Source: Whalleya microplaca (lineage: Eukaryota; Ascomycota; Sordariomycetes; Xylariales; Xylariaceae). From it: a stretch of DNA of 64,000 nucleotides. Both the position numbers and the translations under genes were made by a program. Of the stretch, positions 33,475 to 44,249 are shown in pieces. The stretch is from NCBI GenBank assembly GCA_022497155.1, contig MU385744.1:443481-507480 (forward strand), in the 5' to 3' direction. How positions within the stretch are numbered: position 1 is the stretch's first letter; every line of letters begins with the position of its first letter. Under the pieces are notes generated by a model, which searched no databases, was not told where the DNA came from, and was given only the letters and a program-made list of their open reading frames with translations.

Positions 33475-34126
33475 CTAGTGAAACCCATTGTTAATTCCAT
33501 GCCCCAAGTCCAACATATCGTCTGTTCTTTGAGTGACAATCTCACGGACCCCAGAGACCTCGTTCGCGCCGCAAGGTCCAGCATGTAGCACGTTGTGAGG
33601 TGGGACCGTGCCATTTCTTGTTGGAATCTGGAGAGCAATTGTCTCAGTATTGCCTGGGTACCGCGTGATGTGACCTTGCTGGCTCACATCGGCGGTATCA
33701 GCAGCAAAGATTAGGCCGAAGTCGCCTCCCAATACATAGGCGCTTGCTTCTGGGTCGTCGGGTAGAGATAAATGTGCTAGACCTGAGACGAAGGCCACCC
33801 ATCTACGAGATTTCGTGAGTCGAAGTCCCCTACGTCACTCAAGAATGGGGTAGATCTTACTGTTTAGCCGGCGCAGTATGTAACCCTCCATCGTAATTCG
33901 AGGGAAGAATCAGATAGGCTAGATCACGGACGTCACTTAAATCAGCCCGGGCAACACCGGCTGTGCCTGCATCCGTGGAGATAGCGAAGGGGGTTCTCAT
34001 CTGCCAACATTGGAGGACCGAACGCCCGCCAACGCCCGCAATTGCTGTAACATTGAGAGAGGTCGATTGGGCGGCAACAGTGGTGACTGGGAGTCCCAGT
34101 AGGACAGCAGTGTTCAAACGGTACAT
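33475..34126 (-). CDS. Small secreted protein
   Basis: Two exons (34126-33861 and 33802-33475) encode 197 residues. The first ~20 residues form a typical signal peptide (MYRLNTAVLLGLPVTTVAAQ). The mature protein has two cysteines (LQCWQ and AGPCG), which could form one disulfide, and beta-rich segments such as YVLGGDFGLIFAADTADVS and TIALQIPTRNGTVPPHNVLH. I recall fungal small secreted proteins of this general pattern, without known function. The intron has a GTAAGA donor and TCGTAG acceptor, and the join gives QWVAFVSGL in frame. A role outside the cell is the only safe inference. Confidence 0.75.
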
Positions 34127-34741
34127 GTTGGGTCGCTGCCTCGCTTGGCCTCGCTTGAATCGATGATACTCTGGAACCAACTTCGACTGATAACTTCGAG
34201 TGAGTTGCAATAATAAACCCAAACAACGTAGGACTTTAGTCTTGAATGTTGGAGGGTAGTCTTGGTATTTGTACAACGAATGCAGGTTATTGCCTTTAAC
34301 CCTGCAATTCACGTCTCGCAATAGATATGGCCAGCTTTTCAAACCAATCACTGGCGGGGAGATATATGTAATGCAGAAGCTGACCCTGCAATAATGTCTC
34401 ATAGGAGAAATTACCAGGCTGCAACGCCAATCACTCGCAAAAGTTATATGGTTATTGCAGAAGCTGATCTGCACATACAGGGATGTATACACCGAAGTCT
34501 AATGTAGCATTGTATTTTGAAGTTATCCGTCGAACGCATATCTGCAAGTTCACTTCATGCGCAGCCTTTGAATCGAATCCTCTTGTCTAAAATTATGCAT
34601 CCAACGCATCTCTAGCAGAAGCCCATTCGGCTTCCTCGTCACTAGTATTAAACGGGCTGTCTCCACCCCCAGATCCAAGGAGAGATGATAGATCATGGCA
34701 CGATAGTTGAGATTTGATCTAGCAGAGCCAAAGTTAACGAG
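34127..34741. other. Divergent upstream region
   Basis: 615 bp between the divergent secreted-protein and Pth11-like genes. A minus-strand extension ORF to 34492 is 5' UTR rather than coding. Direct repeats of GCAGAAGCTGA occur at 34374 and 34457. Confidence 0.5.
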
Positions 34742-35944
34742 ATGACCTTTATCACTGACTATGTGAGGAGCCAGGCTCCTTTCCCAGCTCCGTCAATAAT
34801 CGCTGTGTTGGCCTTAGTCCTCGGGCTTAGTACGATCTTTACATCGGCGCAAATGTACACCAGGTTCAATGTACATCAACGTCTCTGGTGGGACGACTGT
34901 ATGTGCAACCCTTATCATCAACCCAAACGCAGACCAGCCTAATGGTTGTTAAAGGGTCAATGGTGCTTGCTTGGCTAGGGACTATCGCGTTATGCGCGAT
35001 ACAGTTCCTTATGATCCGCCATGGCAGTGGCCTAAACATCCAAGATGTTCCTCGGGAAGATTACAAGCAGTTTCTAGACGTAAGCTACTTTCTGTAAGAA
35101 CATCAGCTGTTGAGACAAGCTAACATGTATCCATCGATAGTTATTTCTAGATGTCCAGATAGTAGCGCGAGTAGCTATCTTCTTCGCCAGAACATCCATC
35201 TTGCTCCTTTACATCCGTGTCTTCTTCCCCCTCGGAACCGACAGGTCGACATTCTGGTGGGTGATCCAGGTCACCATCTGGGCAAACCTTCTCTATACGA
35301 TCTCACTGATCCTCGTGACCACACTCCAGTGCGTCCCTTATGGTCTCCCGTTCGGTAGTACCTGCGTGGACCAGTGGCTAGTCCTGATCCTCGCGTCAAC
35401 GATTAATATTATTAGCGACATAGCCGTCCTGGTAATACCACTAGCATCTATATGGAAGCTTCAGATGAGCCAGAAGCGCAAATGGGCTACCTGGGCCTTG
35501 TTTGCGTTCGGAGCATTGGCGCCTATCGCGAGCATAGTTCGCCTTGGCTACCAGATCCCCATGGGCAATGATCCTAACAGGACAGTTATATACCCTGTTA
35601 TCACGCTATTCGCAACGGCCGAGCAAGCTGTTGCTATGATCATAGGGTCGGCGCCGGTCTGTAATGCTCTTTTCGTAAGAATTATACGGGGGAAACGCAG
35701 CCTCAGCCCCCGCCGCAACGTCACCATCTCGCAGCGCATGTGGCCAGACCGCGAAAGGAAGAATGGGTCGGTTCCAAAGCGTACTAGGAGGGGTGTCCCT
35801 GATCCATTCCGCATCACCGACGTCACTGGGACAACTAGCACAGAGGTCTTATACTCACAAGCCCATGCACCACGCAGTGAGGGTGAACACCAGGAATGCA
35901 TGGAGTTAGCGGATAATCATGTACAAGGTATTAGGCAAGGGTAA
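34742..35944 (+). CDS. Rhodopsin/Pth11-like integral membrane protein
   Basis: Exons 34742-34898, 34955-35079 and 35141-35944 encode 361 residues. Splicing joins the motif WWDDWSMVLAWLGTI, the signature at the end of the first loop in the fungal rhodopsin-domain (PF20684-like) family, and FLDLFLDVQIVARVAIFFAR after intron 2. Seven hydrophobic segments are visible, the last ending near VCNALFVRIIRG; a basic and polar cytosolic tail of about 90 residues follows. Relatives include Pth11-type receptors, but most members are orphan. There is no CFEM domain at the N-terminus. The ligand is unknown. Position beside a secreted protein and catabolic enzymes may be incidental. Confidence 0.88.
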
Positions 35945-37930
35945 TGGTGTACGGATACCATAGGTCGATTTATGACGTGTATGGAGATACAACTTCCGCT
36001 GAATCTAAGGTAGGTAGTGACCAGTCATTCAATCAAGCGTAACAACATATTAGTGGCCAATACGGGGCATCTCTCAAAGTAAATTGGAGATTAATCAAAC
36101 ACGTATCCATATTCCGATACATCTTTTTACCATTATATTCTCTTTTACCATTCCATCTAGGTAGCTACCTCTAGGGTTCTCTTCATATTAGTAGTATTCC
36201 AGTATATATGTACTATGCCTCAGTATCCAGATATGCCCTGTATATACTGCAGCTCGGCTGGCTCCAATTGTTACTATTTTCAATATGACTGTCAATGGTT
36301 CCTTTTGTTGTAATTTCTTATAGTACGCGGGGGCCTAGTCTACATTCTATATAAACGCCACTAATTCCCTATATAAAGCTCTTTACGGACCTTTGACACC
36401 TGTTCAAAGGTACTTTAATTCAGATGTCAGGATAATGTGTAAACATCATATTTGCACTGATTGCTCTAAGACGAAACACTACCCATATACGTATTTTATC
36501 CCATTTAGGAAACCCGACCAGTCTTTAGCTTACTTAAGTACACAACCACATTTACTTGATGTCGCGGGATATATCAGGCGTTATTGCTGTGCTAGCAATA
36601 ACGGCGTCGTTTTTGCGACACTTAAATTAGAGTATTGCACAATTTTCTATTTCTTCCGCAAATTGTGATGAAATAGATGCAGGTTATGAGTAGGGTAGTA
36701 GTTATTATTAGAGAAGTATCACCACTAGAGTCAGAGTAGGGGGCAGAGCCTCCTATATATAAGCCACAGCTTGTGGGGCGTCCCAGCCACCTGAATTATC
36801 ACAGCCCCATATCTTTATATTCCGACAGCTGGAGTATGGGGTATATTTCAATAATTAGCCTAGAACTAAAGCAACAAGAAGTTATTGTCACGATAGGGGT
36901 AGTTGTTAGGTAATTACTCTTATGGGTACGGAGATCGGGTAAAAAGTGACTCCGAAAATCTATATTTAAATAGGATCACCTTACTTATTGAAGATCACCT
37001 AGACCGTTACAACAACCAATTGACTAGATTCGATCACGGCAGCACCCAAATAACAATTACACATACAATAACTGTAATAGTTATTCATGCCGTATATACT
37101 GTACCGAGTAAATTAGGTGTCATAAAGATGCCCTGTCAGCACATACTGTCATGCCTCACAGAGAATTGAGTACTCTCATGATGCTGCTATGATAATTCTT
37201 TTCTGGCGGTTTCTGGGTGGCGACACCAGCGATAAGTAGATTTAGATTCTATTTCCATAGTTGAGTAATTAGATTTAGTAGGAGACAGGCACATTAGTCA
37301 AGAGAAGGGCGAGGAAGATTCCTCGTTGTTCATGGAATTAGTGCCTATTGATTGTTGTGAAGTCTAAGTCAAAGTGTATTAAAGGTCCCCTGGGGGACGA
37401 CTTATGATATAGCGTTTAGATCGCCTATCCTCCTATATTATTACACTTTGAGGTAAGCCAAGCTCTGATAAAGATACTGATATGCATGGCTTAGATAACT
37501 TGTTGCTTTGATTTGAACTTACGATAGTTAATAAGGATGATCTATCGATGTCCTATTTCTGCCGACCATATTGATAATTTTCTTATGTCCTTGACCGTGG
37601 CTTGCCTGGACTCGTCGGCAACGTATTTAGAAGTTAGTTTTTCCTCCTTTACCTGCGTTACACACACACGCGCGCGCACACACGCACACCTGCCAATACC
37701 GCTGCATTCGCTTTGATAATTGCGGGCTATATTGATTGCGACCACTAAGCTAACCACCAACCTGCGGCTTTTCGAATTTTTTTATCACACCTAACTCTTC
37801 ATATCACACAATGTCATCAACACCATATCAACAGTAAAGAACGAAAGTAAGAGAACCAAATAAGCCGCATTGGGTGTGTTCCAGCTGCTTGATCGATTCC
37901 GTAACAACATAGAGGTTTTCATTACCAGTT
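35945..37930. other. 2-kb intergenic region, possible old repeat
   Basis: No gene is supported. The part 36690-37160 has a TATA-like run (CTATATATAAG, about 36750) and GC-rich patches and could be a degraded solo LTR, but no matching termini were found. A pyrimidine/purine alternating CA/CG tract lies at 37660-37688. Confidence 0.4.
37660..37688. repeat. Alternating (CA)n(CG)n(CA)n tract
   Basis: A 29-bp strictly alternating purine-pyrimidine run with a central CGCGCGCG, the sequence type most prone to Z-DNA. Confidence 0.8.
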
Positions 37931-39007
37931 TCAGTAACAGACAATGCTTCGGAACTCAATGCTCTCTCGTGGACGTGGTGGTTCGCTATTTGCCTCCTGG
38001 GGCAGGTGAACAGAGTTGTGTACAGTGACTGTCGTGCATTAGAAGAGAAATCATCTCATACAATACGCAAACATACAGCGAGCACAGGATGTGTCAGAGT
38101 CGTGCCATTTGAATAGCCAACATTCATTTGGGCATTGATCTTTGACGTAGTACCACTGATGACGCGGGTTGTATTGGCAAAGATATTGCTCTCCAAGATA
38201 GTGTGGGAAGATCAAGTCGGAAGCCTTGAGATCTTTTGCTTTATCAACAGTAGAGTAGTCGCATAGGATGAGTGGATAGTCCCGCAGAGGGCCGAAAAGT
38301 GGATGCCAGCAGCTTGAAAGCTCGTCAATACGCCATGTGCACCATGGGAAAGTTTAGAATGCTCACTTAACTATTTGATAACGCCCTTCTAGCCCACCCA
38401 CTGCTTCGCTTTTCAAGTGGTAGCGGACTCTCTTTTCGGCTGACTCGGCGGTTTGATCTTCGCTCATCACTATTGAGTCTCATCGGTTTGGTACGTATAG
38501 TGCTTACCAACGTGAGCCATTTTGCTTGGCTGCCTTTTTCCAAGTCCTCCTCTTTCATATGCCGGCATTTCTGGGTCCGCCCTTCGTACCTGTGTGGCTG
38601 TTTAGTACTATCGCGAATGTTTTGCTAAACCTTCTTACCGTGTGATCGAAAATCACCACTTTCGCTGCCCCTAGCTGTGCCTTGATAAAATCTGCAATTT
38701 CAAGATAGTACTCCTTTGTGATCCATTCTTCATCCCAGAACTTTGACTCATAATGGACCTTTTCTTTGGTCCGAAGCATGAATCCATGAGAGTCTAGTGA
38801 AACGGCGCCCTCCTGACCCCTGATATCAAGCACATTGATGTTATCATGAAAGGAAGTGATGAGGTTGTGCTGCTTCGCCCCTGGAATATTAAAGAAGGGG
38901 ACATTCGAAAAGAAGGGTTTCTCCTCTTTGTAGATATCCGCGTTAGCCAAGTAGCCAACACTAAGCTGGATGTTGGGTAAACCCTTCTCCAAGTCTAGTA
39001 GTCCCAT
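37931..39007 (-). CDS. AsaB / GA4-desaturase-family oxygenase (CmcJ-like)
   Basis: My model has five exons: 39007-38639, 38589-38508, 38457-38367, 38312-38077 and 38028-37931, total 291 residues. The family comprises Fe(II)/2-oxoglutarate-type hydroxylases/desaturases in fungal metabolism. Exon 1 carries the N-terminal NINVLDIRGQEG and LDSHGF motifs and ends in VVIFDHT. Splicing restores DHTVRR, KMAHVDQTAESA (the HxD iron-binding motif), the NxWxPLxGPLRDYPLILCD block and YLCQYNPRHQWYY, and the tail RESIEFRSIV. Each join is in frame and removes stops, strong evidence that the gene is intact although no long ORF is visible. Introns are 48-54 nt. The gene follows, on the same strand and within 330 bp, a small unrecognised gene. 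Confidence 0.85.
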
Positions 39008-39336
39008 ATTATCGTCGTCTTCTGATTTTATGCGGAAGGTGATGTTGCAGTTCCAGCTATAACAAGTCAGTAATGACGACTTTATAAAGATCGCGAATAA
39101 TCAATGACGTTTGGCGTATGACCACCTGTCCTCTCATGGGACGTAGATTAAAGCTTAAGATAATGCAAGAACCCCTCACGCCCGGAAGGTGACGGACTAT
39201 TCTCATCACAGCATCAAATTACCGATCTCATCACTCTGTATGTCTAGGTAACAATGTGGTGTCACACATCTTCGGAAGAGTTCTGTAATTCAATTTGTTA
39301 TGTAGACAAAATTCGGATCTCGTGTATGTGATCTTC
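39008..39336. other. Short gap between two minus-strand genes
   Basis: 329 bp. It should contain the promoter of the AsaB-like gene. An alternative last exon of the upstream small gene (39282-39206, 'KLFRRCVTPH...' reading) is possible after a GTAGGC donor at 39359. Confidence 0.4.
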
Positions 39337-39888
39337 CTAATGAGTGTATTTTTGCCTACTTCCCGCAGTTGTATCGGCTACTACCTCGTATCTGTTCAAC
39401 TCAGAATTATAAAGAACGTGGTACTGATAACCTTCCAATGAGTCACCCCTAATAAGGACCGTGTTGTGGGGAAACCAAATTCCTTCTTCGATGTGATGTA
39501 CATGAGTGCTCAACCCGAATATGCCAGGTTTAACCACCTTCAGCAGATGTTGAGGCTCCTAGGATACCCATACGGTCTACAAGCCTCTTGTCGCCCTTTG
39601 CCTCACGCATACGAATGACCTCCTGCCATTTCTCTGGTGTAATCATAGTCTCTTGCGAAGAGTCTTCTCCAAAAAGCTCATCCGGGTAGTTGTAATACTT
39701 GACCCATTCGAGCCAAGGTTTTTCTCCTGACATATCGTGAATTGGCTGCCATCCAACCCAGGGTCGACTTTCGTTCTCGGTCTGCTGCTTGACAGCGGCC
39801 ATCCAAGCCTTCCATGGCTGGCGTGGACCTTCAGAAGTTAGCAGACATTTCGAATTTAGAATTACTGCCTACTTTTGGTTTCAGTCAT
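39337..39888 (-). CDS. Unrecognised small protein with very short introns
   Basis: The best model has exons 39888-39873, 39828-39581 and 39537-39337, giving 154 residues. The start is MTETKSPRQPW; intron 1 is 44 nt with a CTAAC branch site and GAAG acceptor. The second gap (39580-39538, 43 nt, GTAGAC..GAAG) is either an unusually short intron or a one-base frameshift between two otherwise good reading frames. The protein is rich in Trp and charged residues (QPIHDMSGEKPWLEWVKYY) and has a His-rich segment (LSTHVHHIEEGIWFPH). No signal peptide or membrane helix is visible. I do not recognise the family. Same orientation and closeness to the AsaB-like oxygenase suggest a functional pair. Confidence 0.5.
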
Positions 39889-41456
39889 TGTGAGATTGGA
39901 GCAGCGGCGATTATCAATGATTGAGGAATTTGTAGTCTCTGATTGTGTGAGTAGAAAATCTTTGGTGTGTATAAAGAGAAAGAAACTTGGATTGATTGTT
40001 TGATGAACGGAGTCAACGCATTTATACTTTGGCTGTGCCAATGACCTGTAAAGATGCCTACGGTATTGATTTTATCTCGTTCTTTCTTCGTCCCCGTCAT
40101 CCATGTCTGAATGGACCTCATTCGTTATATTGATACAAGACTACACGACAACCCCGCTCTCTACCGCATTACACAGCATATATTGATCATCAATAAACAA
40201 ACTGTAACAACCTGGAAGTGTTCAAATCCCCTTCCGTTGGATGATTTTCCATGACGTTAGAGTTACCATACATCCGATCATCGTCGATGCAGATAAACCA
40301 AAGGGGATGAAAGAGCTAGGTCATAAGTATCACAGATTCTGGTAAACTAGTTACATTTACAAATCCCCTCAACTTTCGGTTACACTGGAATGTGTACATT
40401 GGAGGACCGTGTTTTCTCTGCAGCAAACTGTTATCAAGGCAAAGAGATTTCGGAAATGATTGATTCGCCTTATCGGATCAAATGTTCTCTTATGTAAAGC
40501 ATCTCTTCTCTATCTGCAATGGTGTTATGATATTTTGATGTTTTGTATACGAGGAACACTCCATTAATTAGTCCTCGTGCAACAATATGTGTTGTTCTGC
40601 CAGAATCCTCATACGCTCACATCATGACATGTTACCTCAGCCAGCCTCAGCAATACTTTGCTGAAGAGCTCGCCTTTGCCCAAGCTGTAGAATCGATGAA
40701 GTAAGACAATTATTCTGAACGAGAATTCGAGGACCATATGGATGAGATGATTTTAAGATCGAGAGGAGCTTATGAAATAATGCACTGACTGAGGAGTGGG
40801 CTCCTAAGTCGTGTTTCGGAGAGTATTATTTCTTATAGGAATAAAATGTATGTCAGAACAAAGAAGACTTCAATTTCTAAAGATTACAAAGCTTTCGTAT
40901 AGCTTCTGGGTAGCGCTATCGATTAATTGGTAGAATTAGATATTCCCTATTAACAAATTCTGAGCATGCATTATATTTTAAATTGGAAAGTAATGCTGTG
41001 CTGGACATCAACACGTAAGGCAAATATCAGCGAAAAAATAAAGCAGGTACAAGTTATGAAACATAAAATTGTAAGTTTAATTACGGCTGGCTTCCCGCCT
41101 TTCTCTCGTGCATTTAACATACGATCCACCGAAATATCGTCTTACCATCGTCAACGCCAAGACTTCAGGGGTTCAAAGTCTTCCCACATTTTTTAATATA
41201 ATTCCGCCAAAGCCTTGCAGAATTGGAACATACACCTTTTTAACATCAAACCTAACATCAGCGACCTTACATCAAGCCACATAGCTTATACGCCCACGAT
41301 TTCATTTTCCCAACCAAAGGTTCTTATTGTTTGTTTTGCCAATATCCTGATTGACTTTCAAGATCATTTCACACATTAAACAGAACTGGAAGTACACAAA
41401 AAAGAACCCTCGCTCCAATCCTAGTATACACAGCACCTAGTACCTAGCACCGCAAG
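39889..41456. other. Intergenic region with one ORF fragment
   Basis: 1.57 kb. Apart from a small interrupted ORF at 40624-40785 no coding sequence is supported. The end (41220-41456) looks like promoter and 5' UTR of the next gene. Confidence 0.5.
40624..40785 (+). pseudogene. Possible ORF fragment with one in-frame stop
   Basis: Reading from ATG at 40624, 26 codons (ending FAQAVESMK) are followed by TAA, after which the same frame stays open for another 26 codons with strongly acidic, protein-like sequence (REFEDHMDEMILRSRGAYEI). This looks like the C-terminal end of a decayed gene. It may also be chance; no family is recognised. Confidence 0.3.
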
Positions 41457-41794
41457 ATGGCCGATCTCAAGAAGAAAAGTGGCGCTGGAATCACGATGGA
41501 AGAGAGGACAGGCCCTGGCGTGGCCGTAAGTAAAAATCCACAGCTATTTTTACCCTTCTTAGTCTACCGAGAGCAGTGGTTTTCTGACAGAGCCTCTTTG
41601 GAGACTTCTCGCTCCGGAGACACTTCTCAGATCTCAATCTTCCCTTTTAAAGATGCAGTTTCTAACTCCGATTATCAAAGTGGGAGGCCGCTGCGACCAA
41701 CGGAACGGACGAGACACAGAAGGAGATGATGGTCCAGTGGGCCTTCATCATCCTGTTAGGCGTTGCTGCGTATGGGTATTGTTATCATATGTGA
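41457..41794 (+). CDS. Small single-pass membrane protein
   Basis: Two exons (41457-41525 and 41681-41794) give 60 residues. Exon 1 encodes a basic start (MADLKKKSGAGITMEERTGP); exon 2 begins WEAAATNGTDETQKE and ends with a hydrophobic helix (WAFIILLGVAAYGYCYHM). The 155-nt intron has GTAAGT, a perfect TCTAAC branch site and AAAG acceptor. A short cytosolic head plus C-terminal anchor suggests a tail-anchored ER or mitochondrial protein. The upstream region has a long leader with no ATG, as in constitutive genes. I do not recognise the family. Confidence 0.65.
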
Positions 41795-42558
41795 TGTTTA
41801 TTAAAATAAGTCTGAGATCCACTGTTACTGGTCTACATATGGCCAACTCCTGTATATATCAAATGGTCCTTGCGCCCCTTACTGTCCATTATACTTAATA
41901 AGCGATCATGTTTCTCACTACCTAGTCGCGCCGAAACATATGTTATATACATAGTTGTGACTGGGATTTGCAAGTAGGTCGCCAATAGCGGCTGGACTAT
42001 GGTACTCACTTATAAATGGCACATATATAGGTATATACCAATATCCCTAAGTTAACGCTCGCATTATTGTTTCTGCCGGGAAACGGCTCAATATATATTA
42101 GCACAGGTTTGCCCCCTCCGGGTAGATTGAAAGAGGTGTCATTGATCTGGGGGTTTGGTAAACGCTGAAGGCTAATCTGTCAACATTTTTGATGGTAACG
42201 ACACCTTTGGATACGTAGTGGCAGACTCCGAAACGTGTTGGAACGCTTGTACGGAATGAGGTTCAGATGGAGACCTCTGACAAGGCCGGTAGGGGTATAT
42301 AGTAATATATGCTAATCATCTGGGAATTCATGAGAAGCATAGAAGGTAGGTCGGCACTTACCTTGAGCTCCACTGATTGAAGCTGGGTTTGAGGTAACTT
42401 GAAGTTGGAGGCGGTTATTCTCTTTGTGCTACGGCATGCTGGAGAGCTTCGGAGTTTGGCTCAGCCCTAACCCCGGCAGCTTACCTAGACTCCCCCACTT
42501 TTAGTTTCTTCAGATTCATCTCCTAGCTACTTACCTACCCATCAAACCGCATGTCAGT
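41795..42558. other. Intergenic region, no gene seen
   Basis: 764 bp between the small membrane protein and the SDR. Nothing supportable is seen. Confidence 0.5.
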
Positions 42559-43646
42559 ATAGTTTCCCTCGAAGCTATCCGGGAGTCGAACGGTCGTATC
42601 GCAACTAGTCTACCTGCCGGGCTTGTTGTTCTCTTTGTAGGTGCAACGAGCGGCATCGGAGAGACCACACTGAAGCAACTCACTAAGCGGGTGCAACGAC
42701 CCCGAATTTACTTCCTTGGTCGCAGGGAAAATGAGGGTAAACGTATCCAGGCAGAGCTTGAAGAACTAAATCTAGAGGGCGAATACCATTATATGAAGTA
42801 CGATGTCAGCCTTCTCAAGAATGTCGACGAAGCGTGTCGTTACATCAAAGAGCGAGAGTCGGCCATCAACCTGCTCTTCCTCAGCAGCGGAACCTTGATT
42901 TCTGGGAGACGTAAGTATGCACAAGTATTCTTCTCTGTCACCATGCAGGTCCAGGTGTCTAAATGGCTATCCTAGAAACCGATGAGGGCCTCCACTACCC
43001 CTTGGCCCTTACGTACTACTCTCGGACTCGCTTCATCGTCAATCTTCTACCGGAGCTCAGGCAGGCGTCGTCTCTGCGCCGCGTCGTTACCGTGGGCGCA
43101 GGTGGTAAGGAGGGGCCAGTCTTTTCAGCTGATTTCCAAGCCAACAATCTGAATATCTTGTCATTTCGAGGCCACCTCACATCCATGATCACGCTGTCGC
43201 TTGAGGCTCTCGCCAAACAGGCTCCCGAGGTCTCATTCGTACATGACTACCCGGGTTTTGTCAAGACGGGCCTCTATCGCGAGCTCACCGGCATTTCTGC
43301 TTTTATCATCAGGGTCGTATTCAAGCCTGTTGTGGCGCTTCTACAGATCCCCATCGATGAGACGGGTGAACGCCAAGTCTATTTTGCAACTAGCGCTCGC
43401 TTTCCGGCGCGTGACGTCGAGCGCAAAGACGCCGATGGTGTCGCTTTGAGTGAAAGCATTGAAATCGCAGTTGGAACAAATAGCAGGCCTGGTGGCGGTG
43501 TTTACTCGATAGACTATGAGGCAGAAGGCACAAGTCAGAGGGTTCAGGAACTTATAGAGAATCTAACTAAGGATGGAACAGCAGAGAAGGTCTGGAAGCA
43601 CACAGAGGAAGAATTTGTACGAATCACAGGGAGTTCTGCGGTGTGA
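42559..43646 (+). pseudogene. Short-chain dehydrogenase with lost start codon
   Basis: The reading frame begins where family proteins start with Met-Val-Ser, but the first codon here is ATA (42559-42561), followed by GTTTCCCTC. No in-frame ATG occurs upstream before a TAG stop (42502-42504). The rest is intact: exon 1 to 42910, a 65-nt intron with GTAAGT, and exon 2 from 42976, together about 340 codons. The cofactor motif VGATSGIGE stands near residue 30, and LTYYSRTRF replaces the usual Tyr-x3-Lys with Tyr-x3-Arg, as in a group of fungal SDR-like proteins. It is either a recent pseudogene, initiates at a non-AUG codon, or carries a sequence error. Function would be NAD(P)-dependent reduction of an unknown substrate. 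Confidence 0.65.
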
Positions 43647-44240
43647 AGTAGGACAGCCTGGAACGATATTAAGGGGTAGTAGGTTTTGGAAAATGAGGTT
43701 TCCTTGTTACGTAACCTTGGAATTACCCTAGGTAGCCACCTCTTTGCCCTGCGGCACTATAGAGAGGAGCCTAAAGAATGCGAATAGCTCGACACCATTT
43801 ACCATATTATACTGATAAACCCATAGTGACTAACATATTCCTCTATACGTTACAAAGCGCTCTACTTCGTAAGTCGGCCTCTATAGTTAAGAGATTCGCC
43901 CTGTTCAATCATGGTGATCTTGTGATGTTGGTTACCTACTGGCACTGTTGATAACCTCGCAGTCTTGTGCTTCATTGGACGCTGCTTGTGGCGGAGCAAT
44001 GCGCATACCTACGTTGGCTCAGAGCAAGGAAAAGCTCACCCCACCCTCACGCAGGTTACTGTGGTTGATCCGCAATCAGTTCAAAGGACGCACCCTTTAC
44101 CTTCTGTGCCCTCTTCACCCTCACTTCTCATGGTCTCCCACAGTGACCATTACCTTGTACCTTTATATTACCGCTGGAGTCCAAGGCATCAATCCGTATT
44201 CCTACCATACCCTCCCCTCGCAACGTTGAGGAGGGTGTCA
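43647..44240. other. Intergenic region before kinase relic
   Basis: About 600 bp. Forward ORFs overlap here but do not encode a kinase N-lobe; no other gene is supported. Confidence 0.5.
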
Positions 44241-44249
44241 ATCAATATG

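Noticed and set aside
36690..37160. Solo LTR candidate
   Set aside because: A TATA-like run and GC patches are present, but no TG..CA termini, target-site duplication or second copy could be identified.
38367..38639. Apparent frameshift in the AsaB-like gene after DHT
   Set aside because: Two 49-50 nt introns with GTAAGA and GTAAGC donors restore a single conserved frame (DHTVRR ... KMAHVDQT), so no frameshift is needed.
37931..43646. Secondary-metabolite gene cluster
   Set aside because: Tailoring-type enzymes occur, but there is no PKS, NRPS, terpene synthase or prenyltransferase, and the SDR lacks a start codon.
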